Part shown: one piece after another, positions 8,394 to 16,974 of the stretch
How the letters are laid out: each line of letters starts with the position of its first letter
How positions within the stretch are numbered: the stretch's first letter is position 1
Assembly (NCBI RefSeq): GCF_000341105.1
Contig: NZ_ANBB01000040.1
Coordinates: 1 to 56,342, forward strand
Length of the DNA stretch: 56,342 nucleotides
Direction: 5' to 3'
Origin: Nocardiopsis potens DSM 45234
Lineage (GTDB): Bacteria; Actinomycetota; Actinomycetes; Streptosporangiales; Streptosporangiaceae
Notes under the pieces: model-generated
Told to the model about the DNA's origin: nothing
The model's input: the letters and a program-made list of their open reading frames with translations, nothing else
Database searches by the model: none
Made by a program: the position numbers and the translations under genes

Positions 8394-9179
8394 CTACGGC
8401 CGCGGCGCGCCGCCCTGCGGCTCCGGCGCGGCGCCACTCGGCTCCCGGCCCAGGAAGTCCCGGACCGCCTCCTTGAAGGCCCGGGCGGAGACGGCGTTGG
8501 CGTGCGTGCGGCCGGGCACCCGGACCGCCTTCGCCCCGCACCCGGCGGCCAGCTCCTCCACGCCCTCGGCGATGGCGTCCCGCTCCCCGGCGACGAACAG
8601 CAGCGGCGCCTCGGGGGCCGGTTCGGCGGTGAACGGGTGCGCGGCCTGGCCCCGCGCGCAGGCCGCGAGCGCCTCGGCGTCGTTGCCGGGCACCTCCAGC
8701 ACGCTCTGGAAGAGCCGCCCGAACGGCGACGGGTCGGTGTCGAGCCGGTCCAGGTCGGCGCCGGCGAAGGGGTCGCGCGGGCCGAACCCGGCGAGCACCG
8801 CGCGCCGGACCCGGTCGGGCCGGCGCAGCGCCAGCTCCCAGGCGTTGCGCGAGCCCATCGAGTAGGCGAGCAGGTCGGCCCGGGGCGCCTCCAGCGCGTC
8901 CAGCGCCCGCACCGCGTCGGCGGCGATCTCGGCGGGCGTGTAGGCCCCGTCCCGGTGCGGCCGCCCGCTGCCGCCGTGGCCGCGCAGGTCGAGCCCGATC
9001 AGGGTGCGCCCCTCCAGCGCCGCGGGCCATCCGGCGCGCACCCAGTTCAGTTCGTGGTGGGAGCCGAATCCGTGCATGAAGAGGACGGGTGGAAGGGCGT
9101 TCTCCGGATCGCCGTATTCCACCGTGCAGCGCAGGGGGACCTCCCCCGGAATGAACCGCTCCATTTCCCACCGTTTCAT
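8394..9179 (-). CDS. Alpha/beta hydrolase
   Basis: Soluble alpha/beta-fold hydrolase of about 260 aa. The oxyanion region VLFMHGFGSHHELNW, the strand motif GLDLRGHGGSGRP and the nucleophile elbow LLAYSMGSRNAWE (Ser in YSMGS) are clear. A late Asp (GERDAI) and His (GRTHANAV) complete a probable triad. The start is uncertain: ATG at 9179, ATG at 9164 (GTGGG just upstream) or GTG at 9212, the last lying inside a hairpin. It follows the lipoyl-protein gene with a 200-nt gap. The arrangement recalls acetoin-type E2 proteins (AcoC), in which a lipoyl domain is fused to an alpha/beta hydrolase, but here the parts are separate. Substrate unknown. Confidence 0.88.
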   Translation of the reverse strand: MKRWEMERFIPGEVPLRCTVEYGDPENALPPVLFMHGFGSHHELNWVRAGWPAALEGRTLIGLDLRGHGGSGRPHRDGAYTPAEIAADAVRALDALEAPRADLLAYSMGSRNAWELALRRPDRVRRAVLAGFGPRDPFAGADLDRLDTDPSPFGRLFQSVLEVPGNDAEALAACARGQAAHPFTAEPAPEAPLLFVAGERDAIAEGVEELAAGCGAKAVRVPGRTHANAVSARAFKEAVRDFLGREPSGAAPEPQGGAPRP

Positions 9180-9197
9180 ATTCCATTGGACGTGGAT

Positions 9198-9220
9198 CGC
9201 CCTTTGCCGCACAAAGGGCG
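9198..9220. promoter_or_regulatory. 9-bp hairpin upstream of the hydrolase start
   Basis: CGCCCTTTG (9198-9206) and CAAAGGGCG (9212-9220) form a perfect 9-bp stem with a 5-nt loop. It may be an operator or leader hairpin separating the hydrolase from the dehydrogenase operon. Confidence 0.5.
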
Positions 9221-9411
9221 CTTCGCAACGCCGTACGTATCGATCATGCCCGTTCGCCCGTTTCGCCGCCTCTATTCCGGCGGCGGCCCCGGCGCCCGCT
9301 CCCGCAGTGCGACCGGAAGGGGCGGGGCGCCGGGGCCGCTCCGGCCGGAGGGGCCGCCCCCTCCGGCCGCCGAGCCCCGAGGCGGGGCCTGCGGGGCCGG
9401 TCCTCCGGCGC

Positions 9412-9744
9412 TCAGTCCTCCGGCGGGCGGAGCCGGACCCGGCGCCGGGCGGCCTTCTCCTCCTTGGGCACCGTCCCGACGATCCCGGCCTCCTGCTCCA
9501 CCTCGAAGGTGACCAGCGCGGCGCCGACCGGAACCACGTCGTCCACCTCGGCGTGCAGCCGCAGCACGGTGCCGGAGAAGGGGGAGGGAACCTCCACCGC
9601 GGACTTGGTGGTCTCCAGCTCCACCAGGGGGGCGTTGCGCTCGATCCGGTCGCCCGGGGCGGCCAGCCACTCCAGCACGGTCGCCTCGACCAGCCCCTCG
9701 CCCAGGTCGGGGAGGGTGAAGGTGCGCTCGGTGGTCTCGGTCAT
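9412..9744 (-). CDS. Stand-alone lipoyl-domain protein (mini E2)
   Basis: Single biotinyl/lipoyl domain, 110 aa. It begins MTETTERTFTLPDLGEG, the standard E2 opening, with ELETTKSAVEV near residue 45 carrying the lipoylated Lys and PSPFSGTVL after it. After the domain come ~20 charged residues (KEEKAARRRVR) and a stop. There is no peripheral-subunit-binding domain and no acyltransferase domain, whereas E2 chains are normally 400 aa or more. No catalytic E2 sequence is readable in any frame in the 200 nt beyond the stop. The ATGA overlap with E1 beta shows coupling. It should be reductively acylated by the E1 pair; where the acyl group goes next is open. Confidence 0.88.
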   Translation of the reverse strand: MTETTERTFTLPDLGEGLVEATVLEWLAAPGDRIERNAPLVELETTKSAVEVPSPFSGTVLRLHAEVDDVVPVGAALVTFEVEQEAGIVGTVPKEEKAARRRVRLRPPED

Positions 9745-10793
9745 CGGCGTCGGTACTCCAGGGTCCTCTGGACCGCGAACAGGATGCGGTCGGCGGTGGG
9801 CAGGTACTGCGGCTCCAGCGGGCCGGCGGGGTAGGGGACGTCGAAGCCGGCGACCCGCTCCACCGGGGCGGCCAGCTCGCCGAAGGCCCGCTCGGTGACC
9901 AGCGCCGACACCTCCGCGCCCAGCCCCGCGGTGAGCGGGGCCTCGTGCACGACCACCACCCGGCGGGTGCGCGCCGCCGAGGCCGCCAGGCCCTCGGCGT
10001 CGATCGGCTTCAGCCAGCGCAGGTCCAGCACCTCCAGCTCGACGCCGTCCTCGGCGGCCAGCTCGGCCGCCTGCAGGCAGCGGTGGACCATCGCCCCCCA
10101 CGCCACCAGCGTGGCGTGCCGGCCGGGCCGGACCACGCGGCTCCGGCCGACCGGCGTGTCGTCGGCGGCCGCGGCGCGCGGGTCGACCGGGCGCCGCTCC
10201 CAGTAACGCGCCTTGGGCTCCAGGTAGACCACCGGGTCGTCGCAGCGCACCGACTGCACCAGCAGCCGGTAGGCCTCGGCCGGGTCGGAGGGGGCGGCGA
10301 CCTTGAGCCCGGGCACGTGCGCGAAGAGCGCCTCCAGGCTCTCCCCGTGGTGCTCGGGCGCCTGGATCCCGCCGAAGCTGGGCAGCCGGAGCGTGACCGG
10401 CATCGGCAGTGCGCCCCGGCTGCGGTAGTTCATCCGGGCGAGCTGGTTGACGATCTGGTCGATCGCGGGGTAGGCGAACCCGTCGAACTGCAGCTCGGGG
10501 ATGGGCCGCCAGCCGTTCATCGCCAGGCCGACCGCCATGCCGGCGATCGCGGACTCGGCCAGCGGGGTGTCGAACACCCGGTCCGGGCCGAACTCCGCCT
10601 GGAGCCCGTCGGTCACCCGGAACACCCCGCCGAGCCGCCCGACGTCCTCGCCGAAGACGAGGGTGCGCGGGTCCTCGGCGAGGACGGTGCGGAGCGCGGC
10701 GTTGATCGCCTGCTGCATGGACATCTCCCGGGGGGCGCCGGGCTCCCCGCCCGGCGCCTCCTCGCGGGCCCCGGTCTCCTCGGTCACGGTCAC
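9741..10793 (-). CDS. 2-oxoacid dehydrogenase E1 component, beta subunit
   Basis: Beta chain of a heterotetrameric thiamine-diphosphate 2-oxoacid dehydrogenase (pyruvate or branched-chain class), 350 aa. Family features in order: MSMQQAINAALRTVLAEDPR, VFGEDVGRLGGVFRVTDGL, FDTPLAESAIAGMAVGLAM (Glu contacting ThDP) and the C-terminal transketolase domain with VVVHEAPLTAGLGAEVSALV and DVPYPAGPLEPQYLP. The first ~23 residues are a disordered acidic leader. The GTG start overlaps the E1 alpha stop (GTGA) and the stop overlaps the lipoyl protein (ATGA). A divergent Lrp/AsnC regulator nearby resembles BkdR, favouring branched-chain oxoacids; this is inference. Confidence 0.93.
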   Translation of the reverse strand: MTVTEETGAREEAPGGEPGAPREMSMQQAINAALRTVLAEDPRTLVFGEDVGRLGGVFRVTDGLQAEFGPDRVFDTPLAESAIAGMAVGLAMNGWRPIPELQFDGFAYPAIDQIVNQLARMNYRSRGALPMPVTLRLPSFGGIQAPEHHGESLEALFAHVPGLKVAAPSDPAEAYRLLVQSVRCDDPVVYLEPKARYWERRPVDPRAAAADDTPVGRSRVVRPGRHATLVAWGAMVHRCLQAAELAAEDGVELEVLDLRWLKPIDAEGLAASAARTRRVVVVHEAPLTAGLGAEVSALVTERAFGELAAPVERVAGFDVPYPAGPLEPQYLPTADRILFAVQRTLEYRRR

Positions 10794-11821
10794 AGCTCGA
10801 CCTCCTCGCGCCAGACGCGCCGCTGCCGGGCGAGCTCCTCGGTGGGCTCGCGGAACACGTGGGTGAACAGCTCCGAGCCGTCCGGCTCGGGCGCGGCGGC
10901 GACGGCGTCGCGGACCGCCTCGGCGCGCTCCGCCGCCCGCTTCTCCGCCTCGGCGAAGAACGCCCCGTCGCCGCTGCCGTCGGCCTCCATCCGGGCGCGC
11001 AGCGCCGGGATCGGGTCGCGCTCCCGCCAGGCGTGCTCCTCGGCCAGGTCCCGGTAGCGGGTGGGGTCGTCGGAGGTGGAGTGCGGCTCGACCCGGTAGG
11101 TGAGCGCCTCGATCAGGCTGGGGCCGCCCCCCGAGCGGGCCCGCTCCAGCGCCTCGGCCATCGCCGCGTGCACCTCGGCGGCGTCGTTGCCGTCCACCGC
11201 GGTGCCGGGCATGCCGTAGCCCGCGGCCCGCGCGGCCACCGACCCGCCGGCGACCTGGCGCTCGTTGGGCACCGACAGCGCCCAGCGGTTGTTCTGGCAG
11301 AAGAAGACCACCGGCGCCCGGTAGACCCCGGCGAAGTTCATCGCCTCGTGCACGTCGCCCTCGGAGCTGGCCCCGTCGCCGAAGTAGGCGACGGCGCAGC
11401 CGGGGCCGCCGCGCAGCCGCTCGCCGACCGCCCAGCCGACGGCGTGCGGCACCGGGCCGCCGACGACGGCGTTGATCGGGGCGAAGCGCGAGGCCGCCGG
11501 GTCGTAGAGGCCGCCGTGCCAGAGCGCGCGGTGGCTGGCCATGTAGCCGGGCATGTCCACGCCCAGGGCGAGGGCGACGCCCATCTCCCGGTAGGTGGGG
11601 AAGGCGAAGTCGCGCTCGGCGTCGATCGCCAGCGCGCCCGCGACCTGGGCGGCCTCCTGGCCGCGCAGCGAGACGTAGGCGGGGAAGACGCCCTGCCGCT
11701 GCAGGGCGACGGCCTCCTCGTCGATCCTCCGCGCGGTCAGCATGTCGAGGTAGCAGCGCCGCGCGAGCTCGGGGTCCAGTGCCGGTCGGGCACCGGCGCC
11801 GGATGGCTCCGTGGTCGGCAT
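10790..11821 (-). CDS. 2-oxoacid dehydrogenase E1 component, alpha subunit
   Basis: Alpha chain, 343 aa, carrying the ThDP-diphosphate/Mg motif: FGDGASSEGDVHEAMNFAGV followed by CQNNRWALS, the GDG...NN pattern. The start region (RCYLDMLTARRIDEEAVALQRQG) and the phosphorylation-loop equivalent RVEPHSTSDDPTRYR are typical of BkdA/PdhA of Gram-positive bacteria. The ATG at 11821 has GGGAG upstream. It heads a three-gene operon with E1 beta and the lipoyl-only protein. No E3 is present in the window, so dihydrolipoamide dehydrogenase must be supplied from elsewhere. Confidence 0.93.
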   Translation of the reverse strand: MPTTEPSGAGARPALDPELARRCYLDMLTARRIDEEAVALQRQGVFPAYVSLRGQEAAQVAGALAIDAERDFAFPTYREMGVALALGVDMPGYMASHRALWHGGLYDPAASRFAPINAVVGGPVPHAVGWAVGERLRGGPGCAVAYFGDGASSEGDVHEAMNFAGVYRAPVVFFCQNNRWALSVPNERQVAGGSVAARAAGYGMPGTAVDGNDAAEVHAAMAEALERARSGGGPSLIEALTYRVEPHSTSDDPTRYRDLAEEHAWRERDPIPALRARMEADGSGDGAFFAEAEKRAAERAEAVRDAVAAAPEPDGSELFTHVFREPTEELARQRRVWREEVEL

Positions 11822-12128
11822 GGGGGTGGGCTCCCTGTCACCGTCGTGGCTCCCCGGGGCGGTGGGTGCCGCCCCGGGCCGCCGCGCCGGGCTCCCCGGA
11901 GGCCCGGACGGGGCGCCGGGGGGCCGCGGCGCGGCCTGGTGCGCCCGATTCTGACCATGGAGTGAACGTTTGCGCTAGATATCCGAGAAAAGTCGATACA
12001 AAACGGCACGGCTGTGGTTATGCTGTGCGGAATCGTCTAAGTGCAGGCGGCGGTTTCCCGGCCGGACGGGCTCCCCCTCCGGACAGGTCCCGCCCGGAGC
12101 GAGGGGGGCGGGCATCGCAGCGCCGGCA

Positions 12129-12158
12129 GCCGGCCGGCCCTTCGGGGCCCGGCCCGCC
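12129..12158. terminator. GC hairpin 3' of the 121-aa hypothetical
   Basis: A GGCCGGCC...GGCCCGGCC-type inverted repeat around a TTCG-like loop lies immediately after the stop of the 12159-12524 gene. The rest of the gap (11822-12128) is the E1 operon promoter region, with AT-richer sequence around 11950-12050. Stem pairing is imperfect and no U-run is seen. Confidence 0.4.
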
Positions 12159-12524
12159 TCACAGCTCGGGGAACGGGTCCCTGGGCAGGTCGCCGCCGTC
12201 CAGCTCGGCGTCGCAGGCGTTGATCACCGAGACGTACTCCTCCTCCACCTCGAAGGTGTGCCCGCCCAGGTCGAAGACGGGGATCAGGTCGGTCTCCACC
12301 GGCCCGATGCGCACGCCCCGCGGGAAGACGTGCCAGATCCGCTTGGGCCTGGTGCGGCTCCAGAACCGGTTGGACAGCACGGTGACGGCCGAGTCGGTGA
12401 CCACGAAGACGAAATAGACCGTCTCGTTCCAGGAGGCCGGGAAGATGTAGCGGATCTCCTCCCCGGCGGGCAGGAATCCCCGCACCCGCCGGCGCACCTC
12501 GGCCGAGACCGGCATCCGCTCCAC
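12159..12524 (-). CDS. Conserved hypothetical protein, PH-like
   Basis: A 121-aa protein without a signal peptide or full membrane span. The sequence alternates short beta-like stretches (IRYIFPASWNETVYFVFVVTDSAVTVLSNRFWSRTRPKRIWHVFPR), reminiscent of small pleckstrin-homology-like or DUF-type proteins common in actinomycetes that read '...VVTDRAVLVLS'. Strong third-position G/C supports coding. The start is either GTG 12524 or ATG 12515 (GGAG upstream). It lies alone between the E1 operon and the Lrp regulator, on the E1 strand. Function not known. Confidence 0.75.
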   Translation of the reverse strand: MERMPVSAEVRRRVRGFLPAGEEIRYIFPASWNETVYFVFVVTDSAVTVLSNRFWSRTRPKRIWHVFPRGVRIGPVETDLIPVFDLGGHTFEVEEEYVSVINACDAELDGGDLPRDPFPEL

Positions 12525-12733
12525 CCGCCTTCCGCGGCCGCGGATCGCCCCCGGCTCCCGGGGCGCGGCCGTGCCCCCATGCTAGGCCGGACCCGGTCCG
12601 CGCGCCCGGGCCCGGGGCCCGAACGGAATTCCGAAAGGTTTCTCCGCCCGCTCGCATCCCACCGAAAAATACGGACGAAATACCCCAATCTTCCATCTCA
12701 GCATTCAAGATAGGAATGGACTGCCCCGTCTCA

Positions 12734-12756
12734 TAACTGGTAACCCGTTACATCGA
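12734..12756. promoter_or_regulatory. Candidate operator GTAAC-CC-GTTAC
   Basis: A short perfect dyad, GTAAC, two bases, GTTAC, lies in the AT-richer leader just upstream of the Lrp/AsnC gene. Lrp-type regulators commonly autoregulate from such sites. The 12525-12733 stretch otherwise shows no gene. Confidence 0.35.
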
Positions 12757-12780
12757 ACCTGCAGAACATGGAGACGCCGC

Positions 12781-13314
12781 ATGGCCCACGGGGAACCCCG
12801 ATCCGGTCCGAATGCACCGCCCGCCGACGAGGAGAGGCCGCGGCAGCGCCGCCCGGCCCGCCTGCCCGACCCCACCGACGAGGTGATCATCTCCGCGCTG
12901 GCCGAGGACGCCAGGACCGGCATCACCGAGATCGCCGCCCTCGCCAACGTCTCCCGCGCCACCGCCTACAACCGGATCAAGCGGCTCACCGACGACGGCA
13001 TCATCCAGGGCTACTCGGTCATCGCCGACCACGCCCGGATGGGCCTGGGCGTCACCGCGCTGGTCCTCATCTCCGGCAGCCAGCCCGACTGGCGGGCCAA
13101 CCGCGAGGTGCTCTCCTCCTACCCGGAGGTCGAGTACTGCTGGTACGTGGTCGGCTCCGCCGACATCGTGCTGCTCGTCCGGGTCGCCGACACCGACCGG
13201 CTCCGCGACCTCATACTGACCCGGCTGCAGTCCCTGCCCGGGGTCACCGCGACCCAGACCCTCACCGTGATCGACGAGGTCGTGCACCGCCCCGTGGTCC
13301 GCCCCGACCAGTGA
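12781..13314 (+). CDS. Lrp/AsnC family transcriptional regulator
   Basis: DNA-binding regulator of 177 aa. After a ~28-residue basic/proline leader comes the AsnC HTH: DEVIISALAEDARTGITEIA, then ALANVSRATAYNRIKRLTDDGIIQGYSVI with the recognition helix at about 55-70. The C-terminal RAM/effector half includes VEYCWYVVGSADIVLLVRV and a final TLTVIDEVVHRP. It is oriented away from the 2-oxoacid dehydrogenase operon, with one small gene between. Lrp-type BkdR proteins control branched-chain oxoacid dehydrogenase operons in other bacteria, so it is the prime candidate regulator here; this is inference. Confidence 0.92.
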   Translation: MAHGEPRSGPNAPPADEERPRQRRPARLPDPTDEVIISALAEDARTGITEIAALANVSRATAYNRIKRLTDDGIIQGYSVIADHARMGLGVTALVLISGSQPDWRANREVLSSYPEVEYCWYVVGSADIVLLVRVADTDRLRDLILTRLQSLPGVTATQTLTVIDEVVHRPVVRPDQ

Positions 13315-13435
13315 CCCCCTGACCTTCTCCCCCGCACCGGCGGCCACCGGCGCGCCCCTGCCCCCGGCGCGCGCCCGCCCGTCCCGGTCCCCCTCTTCCC
13401 CCTCCGCCGCCCGGCCCCTTCGCCCGCGGAGCGCC

Positions 13436-15118
13436 CTACCCGCCCCGGAACAGCTCGGCCACCGCCCCCTTCAGCTCCTCCAGGTGCTCCCCGGCCCGGG
13501 CCCGCGCCTCCCCGACCTCGCCGGCCACCGGCAGCACCACCTCCAGATAGGCCTTGAGCTTGGGCTCGGTCCCCGACGGCCGCAGGGTGAGCCGCCCGCG
13601 GGCGGGGCCGGCCAGCCGGTAGCGCAGCGCGTCGGTCGGCGGCAGGCCGCGCAGCCCCGGCGCGAAGTCCTCGGCCCCCTCCACCGCCATCCCGCCGAAG
13701 GAGCCCGGCGGGTGCTCGCGCAGCCTCCGCATCACCCCGGCGATCTGCCCGGCGTCCCGGGTGCGCAGCGAGGACTGGGCGGTGGCGTGCAGCCCGTAGG
13801 AGCGGGCCTGGTCGTCCAGGAGGTCGAGCAGAGTGCGGCCGTCCCGCTTCGCCTCGGCCGCCAGCGCCGCCGCGACCAGCGCCGCGCCGATGCCGTCCTT
13901 GTCCAGCACCGGCCGCCCGCCGTCCCCGCCCAGGCAGTAGCCGAGCGCCTCCTCGTAGCAGAACACCTGGCGCTCCCCCGGGCGCACCGCCCGCACCAGC
14001 CACTTGAACCCGGTCAGCGCCTCGGCGCAGCGCACCCCGTGCGCGGCGGCGATCTTGGGCAGCAGCCCCGCCGAGACGATGGTGGTCGCCACCGAGCGGT
14101 CCGGCCCCGAGGTGCGGCGCAGCACGTACTCGGCGAGCAGCCCGCCCAGCTCGTCGCCGGTGAGCATGCGCCGGCCGGGCACGCCCACCGCCAGCCGGTC
14201 GGCGTCCGGGTCGTTGGCGATGACCAGGTCGGCGCCGGTCCGCTCGGCGTACCGCATCGCCGGGTCCATCACCCCGGCCTCCTCCGGGTTGGGGAACGGC
14301 GCGGTCGGGAAGTCCGGGTCCGGCTCGGCCTGCTCGGGCACGGTCAGCGGCGGCGCGAACCCGTGCGCCGCGAACGCCCGGCCGAGGACCGCGCCGCCGA
14401 CCCCGTGCAGCGGGGTGTAGGCGGTGCGCAGCTCCCGCTCCTCGCCCAGCGGCAGCCCGCCGAGCGCGGCGATGTAGTCCTCCACCACGCCGTCCGGCAG
14501 CACCGTCCAGTCGCCGCCGCGCGGGATCAGGTCCACCGGCGGCGCGGCGTCGATCGCCGCGGAGATCCGGGCATCGGCCGGCGGGACGATCTGGGCCCCC
14601 GCCCCGCCCGGGCCGGCGTCCCCGGCGGTGCCCTGGTAGACCTTGTAGCCGCTGTCCCGGGCCGGGTTGTGGCTGGCCGTCACCATCACCCCGGCCGCGG
14701 CGCCGGTGCGCCGCACCGCGTAGGCCAGCACCGGGGTGGGCAGCGCCCCGGGCAGCAGCAGCGCCCGGCAGCCCGCCCCGGCCAGCACCTCGGCGGTGTC
14801 CCGGGCGAAGTCGGCGGAGCGGTGCCGGGCGTCGTACCCGATCACCACGCCCGCGCCGGGCCCGGCCCAGGCGGCCACCCCGGCGGCGGCCCGCGCCACG
14901 GTGGCCCGGTTCATCCGGTTGGGCCCGGCCCCCAGCTCGCCGCGGAGCCCGGCGGTGCCGAACTCCAGCCGGGCGCCGAACCGGTCGGCGAGCGCGGCGT
15001 CGTCCCCGGTCTCCAGCAGGGCCGCCAGCTCCGCGCGGGTCTGCGGGTCCGGATCGCGGCGGAGCCAGTCGCGGGCCCGTTCGCGGAGGCCGGCGGGCTC
15101 CCCCGCCCGGGCCGTCAC
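13436..15118 (-). CDS. Phospho-sugar mutase (phosphoglucomutase/phosphomannomutase family)
   Basis: Alpha-D-phosphohexomutase superfamily, 560 aa, of the long PgcA/PGM2-like type. The N-terminal FGTAGLRGELGAGPNRMN is diagnostic; the active-site phosphoserine loop is VMVTASHNPARDSGYKVY; the metal loop is ANDPDADRLAVG; the sugar-binding loop is CYEEALGY; the C-terminal phosphate loop is LRPSGTEPKLKAYLE. Members of this subgroup include phosphopentomutases that turn (deoxy)ribose-1-phosphate into the 5-phosphate. Placement beside purine nucleoside phosphorylase and near deoC favours that role, but sequence alone does not exclude glucose- or mannose-phosphate. Confidence 0.93.
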   Translation of the reverse strand: MTARAGEPAGLRERARDWLRRDPDPQTRAELAALLETGDDAALADRFGARLEFGTAGLRGELGAGPNRMNRATVARAAAGVAAWAGPGAGVVIGYDARHRSADFARDTAEVLAGAGCRALLLPGALPTPVLAYAVRRTGAAAGVMVTASHNPARDSGYKVYQGTAGDAGPGGAGAQIVPPADARISAAIDAAPPVDLIPRGGDWTVLPDGVVEDYIAALGGLPLGEERELRTAYTPLHGVGGAVLGRAFAAHGFAPPLTVPEQAEPDPDFPTAPFPNPEEAGVMDPAMRYAERTGADLVIANDPDADRLAVGVPGRRMLTGDELGGLLAEYVLRRTSGPDRSVATTIVSAGLLPKIAAAHGVRCAEALTGFKWLVRAVRPGERQVFCYEEALGYCLGGDGGRPVLDKDGIGAALVAAALAAEAKRDGRTLLDLLDDQARSYGLHATAQSSLRTRDAGQIAGVMRRLREHPPGSFGGMAVEGAEDFAPGLRGLPPTDALRYRLAGPARGRLTLRPSGTEPKLKAYLEVVLPVAGEVGEARARAGEHLEELKGAVAELFRGG

Positions 15119-15368
15119 CGGGCGCCCCGGGGCGGGGGGCCGGACCGGCCGGGCGGAGCCGCCGCGGCGCGGGGCCGGCCTCGGGGGTGCCGCGGGCTGC
15201 CTGGCGAGAACCGAGCGCTCATCTGGATTCCCATCGGACTCGTGCCGCTCCGCGGCGGCCCGCGGCGCCGCCGTCTCGGGGCCTGCCGGGACGGCGACGG
15301 CGGCGGGGCCGCCGCGGAGGGGCGGACGGGCGGGGCGGTGCGGGGGCGGGGGCGCCTCCGGGGGGCGG

Positions 15369-16166
15369 TCAGAGCCTGCGGACGAGCTCGGCGAGCAGCC
15401 CGCCGACCCCGGCGGCGGCCCTGCGGCCCTCCTCCAGCACCTCGGTGTGGTCCAGCGGGCCCTCGGCCAGCCCGGCGGCGACGTTGGTGACCAGGGAGAG
15501 GCCGAGCACCGGGGCGCCCAGGGCGCGGGCCGCGATCGCCTCCAGCACGGTGGACATGCCGACCAGGTCGGCGCCGAGCGCGCGGAGCATCCGGATCTCC
15601 GCCGGGGTCTCGAAGTGCGGTCCGGGCATCGCCGCGTAGACCCCCTCCGGCAGGGACGGGTCGATCTCCTTCGCCAGCGCCCGCAGCCGGGGGTCGTAGG
15701 CGTCGCTGAGGTCGACGAACTCCGCGCCGCGCAGCGGCGAGCGCATGGTGAGGTTGATGTGGTCGCTGATCAGCACCGGCGACCCGACCGGCACGTCCGG
15801 GCGCAGGCCGCCGGCGGCGTTGGTGAGCACCACGGTGCCGGCCCCGGCGGTGACCGCGGTGCGCACCCCGTGCACCACCGCGTCCGGCCCGTGCCCCTCG
15901 TACAGGTGGGTGCGGCCGAGCATCACCAGCACGTCGGCATCGCCGGTGCGGACCGAGCGGACGGTCCCGGCGTGCCCGCCGACGGTGGGCGCGGGGAACC
16001 CGGGCAGCTCGGTGACCGGGAACTCCTCCTGGACCTCGCCGAGAGCCTCGGCGGCCGGTCCCCACCCCGAGCCGAGCACGATCACGGCGCGGAACGCGTC
16101 CTTTCCGGTGCGGTTGCGCAGCTCGTCCGCTGCTTTTCGGGCCAGGACGGTCGGATCGGTGGTCAA
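15369..16166 (-). CDS. Purine-nucleoside phosphorylase
   Basis: Trimeric-type PNP of 265 aa converting (deoxy)inosine or guanosine plus phosphate to base and (deoxy)ribose-1-phosphate. Motifs: VIVLGSGWG (phosphate loop), [57 protein letters not shown] and a final SLVTNVAAG. The TTG start at 16166 is preferred because GGAGAGG lies ~7 nt upstream and the length matches the family; an ATG at 16232 would add 22 unlikely residues. Its stop lies ~250 nt before the mutase start, so the two may be cotranscribed. It supplies pentose-1-phosphate to the mutase. Confidence 0.94.
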   Translation of the reverse strand: MTTDPTVLARKAADELRNRTGKDAFRAVIVLGSGWGPAAEALGEVQEEFPVTELPGFPAPTVGGHAGTVRSVRTGDADVLVMLGRTHLYEGHGPDAVVHGVRTAVTAGAGTVVLTNAAGGLRPDVPVGSPVLISDHINLTMRSPLRGAEFVDLSDAYDPRLRALAKEIDPSLPEGVYAAMPGPHFETPAEIRMLRALGADLVGMSTVLEAIAARALGAPVLGLSLVTNVAAGLAEGPLDHTEVLEEGRRAAAGVGGLLAELVRRL

Positions 16167-16327
16167 GGTCGCCTCTCCTCGCGGTCGTCGGTGCCTGCCG
16201 TGATCCTTCCCCCACACCGGCCCCGATGGCAACGGTCCGCGCCCTTTCCCTTCCTTCGCCGATCGCGGCGCCGCGGAGGTCCCGGAGCGCTCCGCCGCCG
16301 CGGCGCCGGGATCGGCGCCCGGAGGGG

Positions 16328-16900
16328 CTACCCGGGCGGCAGCGGCTTGGCGAGGACGTGCTGGGGGCCGGCGTCACCGCCGAGGTAGAGCCGGCCGGTG
16401 TCGGCGAAGCCGCCGGCCAGGTAGGCGCGGTGGGCGGCCGGGTTGGCGGCGTTCACGGTCAGCAGCACCTCCCGGGCGGCCGGCGCCACCTCGCGGGCCA
16501 GCGGGTCGATCCGGGCGCAGGCGGCGCGGCCGATGCCCTGCCCCTGCCGCTCCAGCGCGATGAGGAACGAGCGGAGCAGCACCGCCCGCTCCGGGGCGTC
16601 GGTGATCGCGCTCCCGGGGACCACCCCGGTCCCGGAGGGCACCGACGCGTCGAGGACGCCGAAGCCGACCGCCTCCCCGCCGCACAGCACCGCGAACGGG
16701 ACCTGGCCGGCGGTCGCGTCGGCCTTGGGCAGGGTGGCGGCGACCGGGTCGACGAAGCGGCGCTGCCCCGGGGCCGGGCGGAGTCCGCCGACCCGGGCGC
16801 GGGCCCGCTCGACCCGGGGCCCGGGGCGGTCCAGCCGGAGCAGCTCGATCCCGGCGCGGTGCGGGGCGGCGCCGCCGGGGGCGGTTCGGGGGACGGTCAT
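16328..16900 (-). CDS. GNAT family N-acetyltransferase
   Basis: Acetyl-CoA-dependent acetyltransferase, 190 aa. The acetyl-CoA pyrophosphate loop is [11 protein letters not shown] at about residues 117-127, preceded by the beta-4 stretch [12 protein letters not shown] and followed by [30 protein letters not shown], the standard N-A-A-H-R-Y-x-x-x-G-F ending. The ATG at 16900 sits in the gap after the short ALDH gene on the same strand. Acceptor substrate unknown. Confidence 0.87.
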   Translation of the reverse strand: MTVPRTAPGGAAPHRAGIELLRLDRPGPRVERARARVGGLRPAPGQRRFVDPVAATLPKADATAGQVPFAVLCGGEAVGFGVLDASVPSGTGVVPGSAITDAPERAVLLRSFLIALERQGQGIGRAACARIDPLAREVAPAAREVLLTVNAANPAAHRAYLAGGFADTGRLYLGGDAGPQHVLAKPLPPG

Positions 16901-16974
16901 GGGGGTTCGAGCCTCCTCCTCCCGGCCCGCGCCGCGCGCCCGGGCCGGGCGCTGCGGCCCGGCCGGGTTCGGTT

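Noticed and set aside
9213-9411. Frameshifted catalytic domain of E2 after the lipoyl gene
   Set aside because: None of the three minus-strand frames reads as acyltransferase sequence (no HxxxD-type motif) and there is too little room before the hydrolase.
11822-12158. Additional small gene between the E1 operon and the hypothetical
   Set aside because: Open frames are shadows; AT-rich patches around 11950-12050 fit promoter DNA.
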